From NCBI GenBank assembly GCA_003116875.1, contig BCKT01000011.1:62001-126000 (forward strand): a DNA stretch of 64,000 nucleotides. The letters run 5' to 3'. Position numbers and translations under genes: made by a program. Positions within the stretch are counted from its first letter, which is position 1, and every line of letters begins with the position of its first letter. Positions 32,844 to 43,640 of this stretch are shown here, in pieces. Below the pieces are notes generated by a model. The model did no database searches. It was given only the letters and a program-made list of their open reading frames with translations, and was not told the origin of the DNA. Source of the stretch: Takashimella koratensis. Taxonomy: Eukaryota; Basidiomycota; Tremellomycetes; Trichosporonales; Tetragoniomycetaceae.

Positions 32844-32939
32844 CGAGGTGTCGAGGTGTCGAGGTGTCGAGGTGTCGAGGTGTCGAGGTGTCGAGGTGTC
32901 GAGGTGTCGAGGTGTCGAGGTGTCGAGGTGTCGAGGTGT
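32844..32939. repeat. Minisatellite, 12 perfect copies of an 8-bp unit
   Basis: CGAGGTGT is repeated 12 times without interruption over 96 bp; the preceding ATCG and following TTAA break the array. Because 8 is not a multiple of 3, the array is open in several frames on both strands and yields artificial repeats (e.g. VSRCRGVE on plus, HLDTSTPR on minus). It does not resemble known fungal telomere repeats. Confidence 0.95.
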
Positions 32940-33089
32940 TAAAGACAGGCTCAGGTCGTGCCCTTACCTTTGAAGCGTCTTTCATTCTCAGACGGGTAAA
33001 TTACACCAACCCGCCCATTTCGGTCTGTCACAAATACCACGCCCCCTTGCCCCCATTTCCCCCCTCTTCATTGCTCTTACGACCAAGAA

Positions 33090-33640
33090 CACAGTCCATG
33101 ACAGAGCCCTTCTCGAAATGCTCATCGAATGGGCCAGTCACATGAATCTCGATGGTGTCGTCGTGTTAAGTAGTCAAATCAACAAACTCATCAGAAGGGA
33201 GTAATAGCTTATGCAGTTTCTAGCCGACATTCGACGCCGACGAATCGAGAGTGGAGTTGTTGAAGAGTCAGAACTTCACTCACAACGATTTCCACGATTC
33301 TCAATGGAAAGGTGGGCTTCTGGATAACCCCACGGCGTCCACGGTTCAACCTCACATGCTCCAACTCGAAGACCTGGACGTCGAGAAAATGGAGGAGGCA
33401 GACCGTACCGCGTGGAGCGATGTGCTTTCCTACGACGCAAAGAAGTTGAAATTCTACCATCGTCCGATTTCCGACGAGGTCTTTGACAAAATCGCATACG
33501 ACTTCGCCGGCGACGCTGGAAGCGACAACGCATCTCCCACACATCATGCCCAACAGCAAGGAACGGAAGGAGATCCTGGTTCTCTATCCTCTGAGGTCTC
33601 GCCTTTCTCTCATATTCTTGACCAGATACGACATACTTCT
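33090..33640 (+). CDS. Exons of an unrecognised gene (ends not fixed)
   Basis: Two spliced blocks look coding. The first, preceded by a pyrimidine tract and ACACAG, reads HDRALLEMLIEWASHMNLDG then VVVL up to a GTAGTC donor near 33170. The second begins after TTTCTAG at 33223 with PTFDADESRVELLKSQNFTH and continues NDFHDSQWKGGLLDNPTAST, HMLQLEDLDVEKMEEADRTA, YHRPISDEVFDKIAYDFAGD. Amino acid mix and helix-like spacing are protein-like. No upstream start was found beyond the minisatellite, and the end after GDPGSLSSEVS is unclear. It may be the 3' end of a larger gene including the orphan exons at 30.7-32.0 kb, or a decayed copy. No family is recognised. Confidence 0.35.
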
Positions 33641-34201
33641 TTTCGCTCTTCTCTTTTCTTCCCGCACTCGTCTCTTCCTTCTCTTCTTCTTCATCGCATT
33701 CCCAGTCTGCCGTTCCTTCCGTACGAAGACAACCCGATGCACTTTTTTTGTCCCCAACGCACCGACATGTTTACAATATACCACATAGATCCTTTATTTC
33801 CTCTCCTTTGCTCAAACTCGTTGTAGCTGAGACAAGCACGAGCGTGGAGGACTACTTGATGTTTCCTTGGAAAGAGGAGATGGTTCTTTCTGCGCAGACG
33901 CGAGGCAGGCGGAAAGCAAAGGCGTGGCTGTGCGTTCTGACAATCGGAGTGCACCTACCTACCACTCTTCAGAGTCAAAGTCTGCGGGCGGTACACGGTA
34001 ACTCTGCGTCACGATCACAACCAAAGCTGCATATGCGTTACTACCACAAATCACACCACAGCTACCTTTTTCTCCAAGTAGCTCGTTTTTACGTTTTCAA
34101 GACTGCCATTCCTGCTAACCTACGTACGTCGACTGTCACAACGCTCAAAAGAACCCTATCAAAGAACTGCTGCTACATAAAACGAGTTTTTGACCAAGCG
34201 G
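33641..34201. other. Intergenic region
   Basis: About 560 bp downstream of the orphan exons and of the ALDH stop (convergent). Pyrimidine-rich at 33600-33720; otherwise featureless. Open frames here are hydrophobic or low-complexity and not supported. Confidence 0.45.
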
Positions 34202-36230
34202 TTAGAGGGTGATACCGCCGGTGTAAGGGCCCATGGCGATGTGGATAGCCTTGACCTCGGTGTAGTTCTCTACGGACGTGGTTGGTCGTGGTCAGCAATA
34301 GTCATCTCCTGGCAGGTATTCGTCACATGGGTTACTCACCAATGGCGTACTCGCCGAGCTCTCGGCCAATACCAGAGTGCTTGAAACCACCGAAGGGGAT
34401 CTGCGGGTGAAGCTGGTTGTAGCAGTTGACCCAAACGGTACCGGCCTGAAGGGCATGCGCAACACGGTGAGCCTTGGTGATGTTCTGAGTGAAGACACCC
34501 GAGGCAAGACCGTAGATCGAGTCGTTGGCAGCAGCGATGACTTCCTCCTCGGTGTCGAACTTGGAGACGACGATGACGGGGCCGAAGATCTCCTCCTTGA
34601 CAATGGTCATCTCAGAGGTGACGTCGCCGAAGATGGTCTGGGAAAGGGTATCAGCTGGGTCAAACCCTAAGATTCAGTACAGCTGTGGTCAACTCACCGG
34701 CTCAATGAAGTAGCCCTTGTCGCCGTGGCGCTGGCCACCGGTGATGACGGTCGCGCCCTCCTGCTTGCCGCACTCGACGTAGTTCATGATACGGTCGTAC
34801 TGAGTCTGAGAGACCTGGGGGCCCTGGTAGGTAGCCTCGTCGAAGGGGTCTCTGAAGTGGGGTTAGCTTTCTCCTCTCAGCAAACCATAGCCATACCCGC
34901 GCTGACTTACCCAACCTTGAGCTTGGACGCGGCCTTCTTAAACATCTGAACAAACTTGTCGTAGATACCAGCCTGAACGAAAAGACGCGAGCCCGCGCAG
35001 CAAGTCTGGCCGTGGTTGAAGTAGATACCGTGGCAAGCGTACTTGACGGCGTCTTCGAGGTCACAGTCGTCAAAGATGATGTTGGCGCCCTTACCGCCGA
35101 GCTCGAGGGTGACCTTCTTGAGGTTGGACTTGGAGGCCTCCTCCATGACTTTACGGCCGACAGCGGTCGAGCCGGTGAACGCGACCTTGTCGACCTTGTC
35201 AGAGGACGAGAGAGCGCTGCCGACGGTCTGGCCGTAGCTGGAAAGGGTTAGCAAGTGGGATTCTCCCGGCTCATATATAGCTCGATTGACAGCAATTTAG
35301 GTGGCGAGCTATGCAAGGCCAGAAGGAAGTCCAACTCACCCGGTAACGACGTTGACGACACCAGCGGGGACACCGGCCTCCTGGAAGATCTTGGTCATGT
35401 AGAGAGCGGTGAGCGGGGTGAGCTCGGAAGGCTTGATAACAATGGTGCAGCCGGTAGCGAGCGCGGGGGCGACCTTCCACGAGAACATGTAGAGGGGGAA
35501 GTTCCAGGGGATAATCTGGCCACAGACACCGACGGGCTCGTGCTTGGTGTAGGCAAACTTGGCCTCGGACGTCTACGACAAGGGGAGCGTGTCAGTCTCC
35601 AGTCTTACCCCACCGAGACTTCATGCAAGATCGTAAGGCCAGTACTCACCTCAATGGTCTTGCCGTGGATCTTGTCGGCCCAGCCACCGTAGTACCTGAA
35701 GACGGCCGCGGACTCAGTCACGTCGAAGCTCTTGGCGACGCTGAAGGTCTTGCCGTTGTCGAGAGCCTCGATGGAGGCGAGGATGTCGACGTCGCGCTCC
35801 ATGAGCTCGGCGATCTTGATGAGGATCTTGCCACGCTCAAAGCCGGGGACCTTGGTGCCCCAGGTGGTGTTGAAGGCGGTACGGGCGGCATCGAGGGCGA
35901 GGTCGACGTCAGCTGGGAGACCCTCGGAGATGGCGGTGAGGACCTCGCCGGTGGTTGGGTTGATGACGCTGTGAGGTCAGCAGGGGTGGTCGAGTGGTGG
36001 GTTGGAGAGAAGAGGAACAGAGCAGGCGGAAGGTGAGGTGATGGTGGAGAGCTGACTAAGAAGGGAGACGGGGGGAAGCACCTAGAGAAAGAAGAAAATT
36101 CGACTCACTCGATGGTCTTGGCGCCCTTGTCGACCGAGTGGGACCACTTGCCGTTAATGTAGAGACCGGTGGGGATCTCGACGGTGCCCTTGAAGGCGGC
36201 GTGGTTGAACGAGTGCTTGAAAGTGGACAT
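34202..36230 (-). CDS. NAD(P)-dependent aldehyde dehydrogenase
   Basis: Class-1/2-type aldehyde dehydrogenase oxidising aldehydes (typically acetaldehyde) to acids. Start at 36230: [20 protein letters not shown], then [20 protein letters not shown]. Family motifs in order: [20 protein letters not shown] (cofactor-binding), [20 protein letters not shown], general-base Glu in [20 protein letters not shown], catalytic Cys in [40 protein letters not shown], and [20 protein letters not shown]. The last exon ends [20 protein letters not shown] with TAA at 34202-34204. Some seven or eight exons. No clear mitochondrial presequence, so cytosolic location is likely. Strong codon bias with C/G-ending codons suggests high expression. 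It could be the acetate-forming enzyme of a Pdh bypass or ethanol use. Close to 500 residues, the normal size. Confidence 0.95.
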
Positions 36231-37067
36231 GGTGGGGTGGGTTGGGTGAGTGTGTTGGGGCTGGGGAAGAGCAGGCGTCAGCGTTGGATGAACGGGGAAG
36301 GAGGAGCGATCGGGTGGGGTTGGATAAGAAGGGAGAGGTGGTGAGGGTGGTGAGGGAGGTGAGTGAGAGGGTTGTTGTTGGGTGGATGGCGATGCTCACC
36401 TGTGGTGGTGGGGAAGAGGTCGACAGCGGCGAGAGTGAGTCGATCGATGGGTCGAAGAGAGGAGAGAAGGGAGAGGAAGGAGAAGGAGATGAAGATGAGG
36501 ATGAGGATGGCAGTGAAGAGGAAGAGTGTCCAGCTGACCACATGTACCGAGCCCCGAGCCATCCGGTCAACTACTAACCCTCCACTCACCCATCCACCTT
36601 CCTTCCTTCGCCCCTGCCCCCCTGGCCCGTCTCCCTCTCCCTCCGGACCAAGCACTTAGCCGTCCAAAGTTATGACTCCTGGCTGTGACAAACCTCCCTC
36701 GGTCCAATACTTGTTCCGGGCTACCTCCTCCTTCGCTTGCCTGGCCCTGCGCCCTGTCTCTTCGGCGTCATCCAAAAGTGGAGGTGGCACTTCCTAGCCC
36801 CTTCGGCCGGAACAATCGCTAATGCGCGGCTCACTTCCAGGTTAGACTCACATGGGGACAGTCAGCCAGTCGCAGGAAGACGGAAGAAAAAGATCGGGAC
36901 CCCGTAGTTCAGGTGTATCTAGGGATGCATGCATGCGCACGGTAGTGCGGGATAAGACATTATGCGAGGGGAAAACTATGGGCGAGCGAGACTCTATCAA
37001 CATCCAGCAAGACACAACGACAACTTCCTACGTGACTACGACTACGCACCACCCTTCTCTTCTGGGT
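36231..37067. other. ALDH promoter and MFS 3' flank
   Basis: About 840 bp. The ALDH-proximal part (36240-36600) is purine-rich on plus, i.e. a CT-rich leader for ALDH on minus. The rest to 37067 lies upstream of ALDH and downstream of the MFS gene on the same strand. No gene is called. Confidence 0.5.
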
Positions 37068-39377
37068 TTACTGCTGCGGCTGCATAGCCAACGCGCTGGC
37101 CACTTTACTCCTCGCTCTCAATTGCTGTCCATAGATGATCAACAAGATCGGTGCGACAGCCAACACGCTCGCGATTGCTGCGACTAGGGTCGACGCGATC
37201 GGGTTGGTGAGGCTGACGTACATCTGTCGAGCGAAGAGTGGGAAAACCCCAGAGCAAAAGTTACGGGCAAAACTTTGCGCTGCCTGGGCCGAGGAGGAAT
37301 AGGTCTCGTACGCGTCGGCAAGGTAGTTGCTGCACAGGTCAGCGAGGGACTAAAACCACTGATGAGGTTGCCGGAGACGACTCCACTTACAAAACTGAGC
37401 TGTACATGCAGAAGACACCCCAGTACGAGATCGACAAGAAGATTGCGGGAACGACCCAATGCACGTTCGGTCTTCCTGTCCAAGCGTAGATGAATGTCGA
37501 AATCGGGAACATGATCCCACCTATCGCTCCCCAATACAGTCGGACCTCTGGCGCTGCTTTCCCCGTAGGACTCGCTGCCATCGCTCGGCGGTAGAGGTAC
37601 TCTTGGTGATAACTAGATACGAAACCGAGGATCCCACCGAAACAGACACAGGCTTCAAAAGTACCCGTACGCGCGGGGGAGAAACCGTAGTCTGCGAAAA
37701 CGAGAAGTGTGGATGAGGTGCCCATGAAAACAACGGCCCAGGCGAAGCCAATCCATGTGGACAGCGCGGATACAATGGGCTCGGTGAAGAGGTACTCTGT
37801 GATGCGTTAGCGTGGAGTTGGACAATGTGTAGGGGAAGGGGAAGAACACCGACTCATAGGTCGAACAGCGGAAACAGTGACGAGCGTAACGAAACTCTTC
37901 TTCTGAAGCTCGGCGGCACAGATGTGTTTGATCCCCGTAGCTTTGGTGAGCTTCTTAGCTCGGCGAGCGAGGAGGACGTCGCTTCGGGTTTCACGAAGGA
38001 CCAAGGCGTTGAGTACGATAGAGAGGGTGGCTGCGATGCCTTGGACCTAGGGTGTGTCAGCGAATACGACCAGCATACGGATTACACCAATGCTGCTATG
38101 ATTAGCTAAGGAAATACTCACACCGTAGCACCACTGAATCCCCCAATATTGCCCAACGTAACCAATAGCCAGTGCAAGCAACCCCTGGCCCTGGAAAATG
38201 ACGAGCGAGAACACGTTCATGGCCAGACCACGGTCTTTCGCGCGGAAGACATCGGCAACGGTCCCGCCGACCATGCTGTTGCCCACTGACGAGACCATTC
38301 CTTGCTACCAACTTGTCAGCCCGAGCTCATATCGCAGTGCAGGACTCGTCATGAACGACGCCAAGCCAAACCACCAAACCAAGCCACTTACAAACCATCG
38401 TGCCGCGAGGAGACCCGAGAAGTCCCTCGAAAGCGCCTGAGGGATGAACAACAACGCATTAAGTACCGAAGTCACTTGGTAGATCATATTCCGTCCAAAC
38501 ACCTCACTCATCGGTGCGAGGACCAACGGTGTGAATGCGATCGCGATCATGTAGACTGTGAGAGAAGTTTCGAACGCTTCACGAGAGACGTTGAACCATT
38601 CAGGAGCCCAATAGGCCATCACACCGGTAGAGGTGGCGTTGCCGGCTGTTAAGCCCGTGATGAGAACAGCGACGAAGACGGTTAGGTATTTGCGAGGTTG
38701 ACTCCAGTTGAACGGGTTCTGATGAAGTCAGCACCCAGTTGAGCATAGAACACAGTAGCAAGGGCAGACGGTGGAACAAGAGGCAGACGATGGAACAAGG
38801 GCCAACAGTTGGACGTGAGGCACTACAATAACAGAGTGGCGCAAGCTTAAGAAACGAGACCACTCACTTCTGGATCATCAGGGAGCCAATCGACAATGAT
38901 GACCTCCTCTGGCCCATTACCCAGATCCACCACCTCTTTCTTCTCCACCACCCCTTCTTCGCCCTCTGTATGCGCCGGGAGGCCCTGCGACCTTGCCCTA
39001 TTCAACAAATCCATCTCCAACTGAGTCGCTTCCGTGCTCGTCATCCTTTTCAATTTCTCACCGGTAACCACCATCCCTAGTGGCCCGCCACCTCCGTACC
39101 CTCCTTTCCTTTCCTCTCCTTCTCTCCCCTTCTCTCCATCTGCAAGGGTCGGACCATCGAGTGCCTCCGTCTCCACGCGCTTGAGAAGCGCGAGGTTCCG
39201 GCTCGAGCCGGCCGGAGAGTGGACACCAGGAGTGTTCACGGCTGTAGAGACCTCGCGCTGCGAGTCGATCGCAGACGAGGCGCGGGAAGAAGAACTGGAA
39301 CTGGAAGTAGGTCGATCGGTCGCGCTCGCTCGGGTAGATCGGCGCGCGCGCTGGTTGGGTGAATCGCCCGAGCTCAT
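37068..39377 (-). CDS. Major facilitator transporter, DHA1-like (drug/polyamine exporter type)
   Basis: Twelve-helix proton antiporter of the plasma membrane. The start at 39377 gives MSSGDSPNQRARRSTRASAT and a long cytosolic N-terminus of about 170 residues rich in Ser, Gly and acidic residues, usual in fungal DHA1 proteins. It ends with IVDWLPDDPENPFNWSQPRK, the conserved entry motif before helix 1. Membrane block: WAPEWFNVSREAFETSLTVY, FTPLVLAPMSEVFGRNMIYQ (motif A-like loop), GMVSSVGNSMVGGTVADVFR and LALAIGYVGQYWGIQWCYG (motif C region), then FMGTSSTLLVFADYGFSPAR and LYWGAIGGIMFPISTFIYAW. C-terminal ARNFCSGVFPLFARQMYVSL is also typical. About nine exons. The stop is at 37068-37070. Exports drugs or polyamines by family; substrate not determinable. 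A 21-nt poly-T and a GGTA repeat lie upstream in its promoter. Confidence 0.9.
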
Positions 39378-39467
39378 GTGAAGTGAATTAGAGGGAGAGG
39401 GAGTGGCGGTAGTGGTGGGTAGAAGGGTGAGACTATATGTGATGGATGAAGAGGACCGCGTAGGGCG

Positions 39468-39494
39468 GGTAGGTAGGTAGGTAGGTAGGTAGGT
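39468..39494. repeat. GGTA microsatellite
   Basis: Six full copies plus a partial copy of GGTA in the 5' leader or promoter of the MFS gene, about 90 bp upstream of its start. Confidence 0.9.
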
Positions 39495-39795
39495 GGGTGA
39501 GTGAGAAGGGTGAGGTGGGTCTGCGTCAAAAGTGGTGCGCAAAGTCGTCCGAAAAAAATGTCGGGCGAGCGGTCGGGTTCTAACGGTAATCTAGTATTCT
39601 ATTGGTCTATAGTGTGATTAAATGTATTGCGGTAGGAAGTGAGAAGGGGAGAGAGAGAGAGCAAGGATCGACTCGTACTCGTCCGTGCTTGGCAGTGGGC
39701 GGGGTCAGTGGGTGGAGGGGCAGGGAGGGGGGGGAGGGGGGGGCAGGGCGGAAATGTGAGTGGAACAAGAGACGAAAGCCGGTGCGGTGTTGAGG

Positions 39796-39816
39796 TTTTT
39801 TTTTTTTTTTTTTTTT
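39796..39816. repeat. Poly-T tract (21 nt)
   Basis: Uninterrupted T21 on plus (poly-A on minus), about 420 bp upstream of the MFS start. Long dA:dT tracts exclude nucleosomes in fungal promoters; a promoter role is inferred. Confidence 0.85.
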
Positions 39817-40725
39817 GTATATACAAGAGAGACGAGTCAGGGAGGCGTGTCAAGGAGAGAGGGGGGTCAGAGAGACGAGTCATACTGTAGAGGCGAGTCA
39901 GAAGACCGTGTCGATAATCACCGGCCGGCATGTGGGATCCAGGGAGCGTACGTGTAAGGGGGTTTATGCAAGGTGCACACCCCCAGAGGCCACGCTCGTA
40001 TGCACAAGACAAGAATTTTCCCATCGTCGAGTCGTCCGAGAATCCCGCCCGTCGCTGTTGTCCGTTGTCCGGCCCAAACGTCAGCCAGGCAGGCAGGGCA
40101 AAGCAGGGTAAAAGTTCACAATCCTCATTGGGTTAAGAAAGAGAAAAGGTTTTTCTTTATTCGTTTTTTTTTGTTTTTTTTGCTTCATTTAGCAACCCGC
40201 GCAGGGCGGCTAAATTTTGAGTGCCGCCCCGCCGCTCGGTCAAGTCGTCACGGTTGACTGGCGGCTAGTAGAGTCGGGACGCTGTAATGCTTTGTCGAAA
40301 TCCAATTGTATCCCAGTTCTCAGAGCGTGGAAGCAAGGTCAGTCCGAAGCGCAGCTCACGTGTGCCTCTGACTACTTAACCCCTTTGGACCCTGGGCAAC
40401 TCCGCTGAAGCAGGGCGCGATCGGATTTGAGATACCGTCGATCTCTCGATTTCTGGGCGCAAGTCAAGTGCGGGGAATACATATGCACGCGACTTGAACC
40501 CCCCAGGACTGTCTTTGAAAGTGACTCGATGTACGTTGTAAGACACAAAAGGCACCCTTGACTTCTTTCCCGCACCTGCTTTCAACGGTCCCAACGCAGG
40601 TTCTGGAGGTTACTTGCGAATACCGTCAGACACCGTATAAACGGCAAGTTTCAAGAACTCGACTCGCACCCGATCGCCTAGGCCCTCGTGTCAATGTCGG
40701 GTCGAGTGTGGCATTTCGTTTGATT

Positions 40726-40859
40726 TCACGTGACCGCTGCGGCTTTCTCGTTGGGGAGTCGAAACGAGAGCCAAGCAGCCCAAGCCAGCCCAAGCGCGGC
40801 TGGGCCGCATTTGCTTCCGTTTCTGCAGATTGGGTTTGGGGCAGAAGACAGTCACGTGA
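40726..40859. promoter_or_regulatory. Two TCACGTGA palindromes before BIO2
   Basis: Exact TCACGTGA at 40726-40733 and 40852-40859, 248-381 bp before the BIO2 ATG. CACGTG with TCA/TGA flanks is the preferred site of Cbf1-type basic helix-loop-helix factors in yeasts. Same 8-mer occurs before two other housekeeping loci in the window. Confidence 0.5.
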
Positions 40860-40938
40860 TTTTATCTGGGGAGAACATTGTACCGTCCGGGCGCTGACGG
40901 TTGGCCAGGCCTCCGATTTGTAGGAGGGGGGGGAGGGG

Positions 40939-40964
40939 GTGTGTGTGTGTGTGTGTGTGTGTGT
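40939..40964. repeat. (GT)13 microsatellite
   Basis: Thirteen uninterrupted GT dinucleotides following a G-rich run, about 145 bp upstream of BIO2. Likely length-polymorphic. Confidence 0.95.
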
Positions 40965-41106
40965 GGGATGGGGAATGTGTGTGGGGGAAGAGGGAAACCC
41001 GATGCAGCCGACGGCATCTGATCTTTGTGATTTCTCATCCACCCTCACTTCATCCCACCTCCTCTCTCCTCTTCATCCTTCATCCAACTCACCCAACTCA
41101 TCCACC

Positions 41107-42746
41107 ATGGCATCCCTGCGGCTCACCCTCCGCCCCTCCATCCTCGCCCCGGCCATCCGTGGTGTCCGCGGCCACGCCGTCGCTGTTGACCCACCTCACC
41201 TCCCTCCTTCCCCTTCTTCCTCACCCTCCTCCACCCCCGTCTCCCCCTCCCCATCGACTTCCACCCGCGACGGCGAGGTTCGGCGTGACTGGACCCGTCG
41301 TGAGATCCAAGCTATCTTCGACGCCCCGCTCCTATCCACCATCTACCGTGCCGCCTCTGTTCATCGTCAACACCACGACCCGTCCCGGATCCAGCTCTGC
41401 ACGCTCATGAACATTAAAACCGGCGGATGCACCGAAGACTGTAAATACTGCTCTCAGTCTTCTTCTTACAAGACACCTACCAAAGCGAGCAGGCTCGTGG
41501 ATATCGAACCGGTACTCGAGGCAGCAAGGGAAGCCAAGAGGAATGGGTCAACTAGGTTTTGTATGGGTGCAGCGTGGAGAGACCTCGCAGGTAGGAAGAG
41601 CGGGTTTGAAAAGATTTTGACAATGGTCAAAGAGGTCAGGGGGATGGATATGGAAGGTGAGTAATAGATTACCGCTAGACTGCCGCTAGGCAGGCTGCAC
41701 ATTGTTGTCAGACAGCAGCAGTCAACCTTCAAGTGGACATCACAATCATTGTTCGCTTGCTGACCACGCTTTTCCTCTCGTCCAATCTTAACTCCACTCT
41801 ACCTCGACGCATAACTTGCTGCACCGTTCATTGGTATGCTCGCTACGCTCGATATCCCTTTACGCTCGCTCCGGTCGCGCTTGTTAGTCTGCACCACCCT
41901 CGGCATGCTCTCGCCTGACCAAGCCCGTCGTCTCAAAGAAGCCGGTTTGTCCGCATACAACCACAACCTCGATACCTCTCGCGAGTTTTACCCAGAAGTC
42001 ATCAGTACTCGTACCTACGATGAACGACTCGAGACGATCGAGGCCGTCAGGGCTGCTGGGATCTCGGTTTGTTCCGGTGGGATCTTGGGTCTGGGGGAGG
42101 CGAATGAAGATAGGGTTGGGTTGATCTGGGAGGTTTCAAAGTGAGTTGCACGAGTAGTAGCGATTACAGAATTGAGACCTATCCTTGGCTGACCAATTGT
42201 AGACTCCCTGAACACCCCGAGTCGTTCCCCGTAAACACGCTCGTCCCAATCCCGGGCACCCCTCTCGAGAACAACGACGTGAGTTACACATCTCTCTTCT
42301 CCTCCCATTCCCCTTCACCTCTCATCTCACTCCTTTCCTTGCTTCTCTCATCCTCCTCCTTTTGTCGCTTTGTTACTTTACCCACACCCTTGGCGCCCGT
42401 GCTAACCCCTTTTCAGCCCGTCAAAGTCCACACCGTCCTCCGTACCATTGCTACGGCCCGTATCGTTCTCCCTAAATCCATCATCCGTCTTGCTGCGGGC
42501 CGTCACACTTTCTCCGAGACCGAACAGGCCATGGCATTCATGGCGGGTGCCAACGCGATCTTTACGGGAGAGAAGATGTTGACGACCCCTTGTTCTGGGT
42601 GGGATGAGGATAAGGATATGTTGGGCAGGTGGGGGTTGAGGGGGTTGAGGAGTTTTGAGGATGCCGAAGTCGCTGCGGATGCGGCGGAGGCGAAGCCCGT
42701 GGCGATGAAAGAGGAGGCGGCCGCTGCTCCGGCTCCCGCTGCGTAA
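41107..42746 (+). CDS. BIO2: Biotin synthase, mitochondrial
   Basis: Radical-SAM enzyme inserting sulfur into dethiobiotin in the last step of biotin synthesis, in mitochondria. Exons 41107-41656, 41888-42140, 42203-42278 and 42417-42746 give 402 residues. A basic, Ser/Pro-rich presequence ([20 protein letters not shown]) is an import signal. The radical-SAM 4Fe-4S motif is Cys108-x3-Cys112-x2-Cys115 in [18 protein letters not shown]. Further marks: [60 protein letters not shown] (YNHNLD), [24 protein letters not shown] and [11 protein letters not shown], whose Arg is the second-cluster ligand. The first intron is unusually long (231 nt) but splicing gives the exact family sequence EVCTTLGM. 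The tail after RSFEDAE is Ala-rich. Indicates biotin prototrophy if BIO3/BIO4 partners exist elsewhere. Confidence 0.96.
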
Positions 42747-43640
42747 AGACCACAATTACGCAAGTGACACGCGAGTCAACGCAAGTTCAGTGGCACGTAG
42801 ACTAGGATATTGAGATGGGACAAAGCAGGTCTAGTTTAGAGGGAAGTCGGAAGTTGAGCGTCGACGTCGCATTACCGATCCATAGCGGTCATCGCTTGTG
42901 CAACGGGGGAAAAATACATAGGGCTGTGGTTGAAACAAGAGTGAAAGACACTGGAACCATCTAAGACATTATGTATACAGAAGGGATTGGACTATTACTC
43001 TGATCTCTCCCTCTCTCTGTTCTGGGTGACATTTTGATTCGGACCAAGTGAGCGACTACTCTTACCCATCACCAAGGCGAGCACCAGGTCGTCTACATAT
43101 AATCAATGTGTTCTCATAGCGGCAAGGTAGTGTGTCGGACCGAGCAGGGATGGTTCAGACCAACGAGCTGTCACTCCACCACCATGAGAGGGCCAATCTC
43201 AGGCTCAACACCCAGCTACGGCGGTTGAGGATGCTGTGAAGCCCTTACCCACTCGGACCGTTGACAGCCTTTGTCCCCATCCTTCACCCCTCCCTGTTCG
43301 TGATCTCCTTCTTCTTGTTCTTGTGGTCATCATTTCATCCTCGGCGCAGGTCGTCTTCTTTCTCGTTTTCCCATCATCTCCACCCTCGACACTTTCGGAC
43401 CTCCTCCCACCCTCGTCGCTGGTCGACCAAGCCTCACCCCCTCACTCCCTCACTCCCTGATCCCCTCCTTCTCCTTCTCCCTCCCCTTCTCCTCTCTCGA
43501 ACCACCTCGCTGAGCGAGCACCTCATCTACTTTCTCCATCCCGGCAGGACCCGGGTCCTCGTTATCATTCCAATTCAAATACTTATTCAACAGCGATACT
43601 ACTCGACATACGACCGACCGAAACGAGAACGAACGACATA
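42747..43640. other. Intergenic region
   Basis: About 0.9 kb between BIO2 and the next plus-strand gene. The last 400 bp are CT-rich with many CCTC and TCTT runs, as expected for a promoter and long 5' leader. CGGACCG occurs once at 43136. An open frame at 43261-43641 is very hydrophobic/Pro-rich and is probably leader sequence. Confidence 0.5.

Larger units (their letters stand above)
39378..41106. other. Long intergenic region between MFS gene and BIO2
   Basis: About 1.7 kb between divergent genes. It contains the GGTA and poly-T repeats, a G-rich run at 39717-39745, a (GT)13 repeat at 40939-40964 and two TCACGTGA palindromes. Small frames at 40370-40600 have no splice or codon support. 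No RNA gene was recognised. Confidence 0.55.

Noticed and set aside
32844..32939. CRISPR-like or telomeric repeat
   Set aside because: The units are directly adjacent with no spacers, the organism is a eukaryote, and the unit does not match fungal telomere repeats.
32489..33145. Repeat protein encoded by the octamer array (plus) and its antisense partner
   Set aside because: The apparent protein repeats are a consequence of the 8-bp unit being open in many frames; flanking sequence lacks coding character.
34180..34240. Possible tRNA-like sequence near the ALDH stop
   Set aside because: The sequence is the last coding exon of ALDH on minus; no cloverleaf with a GTTCRANNC arm could be formed.
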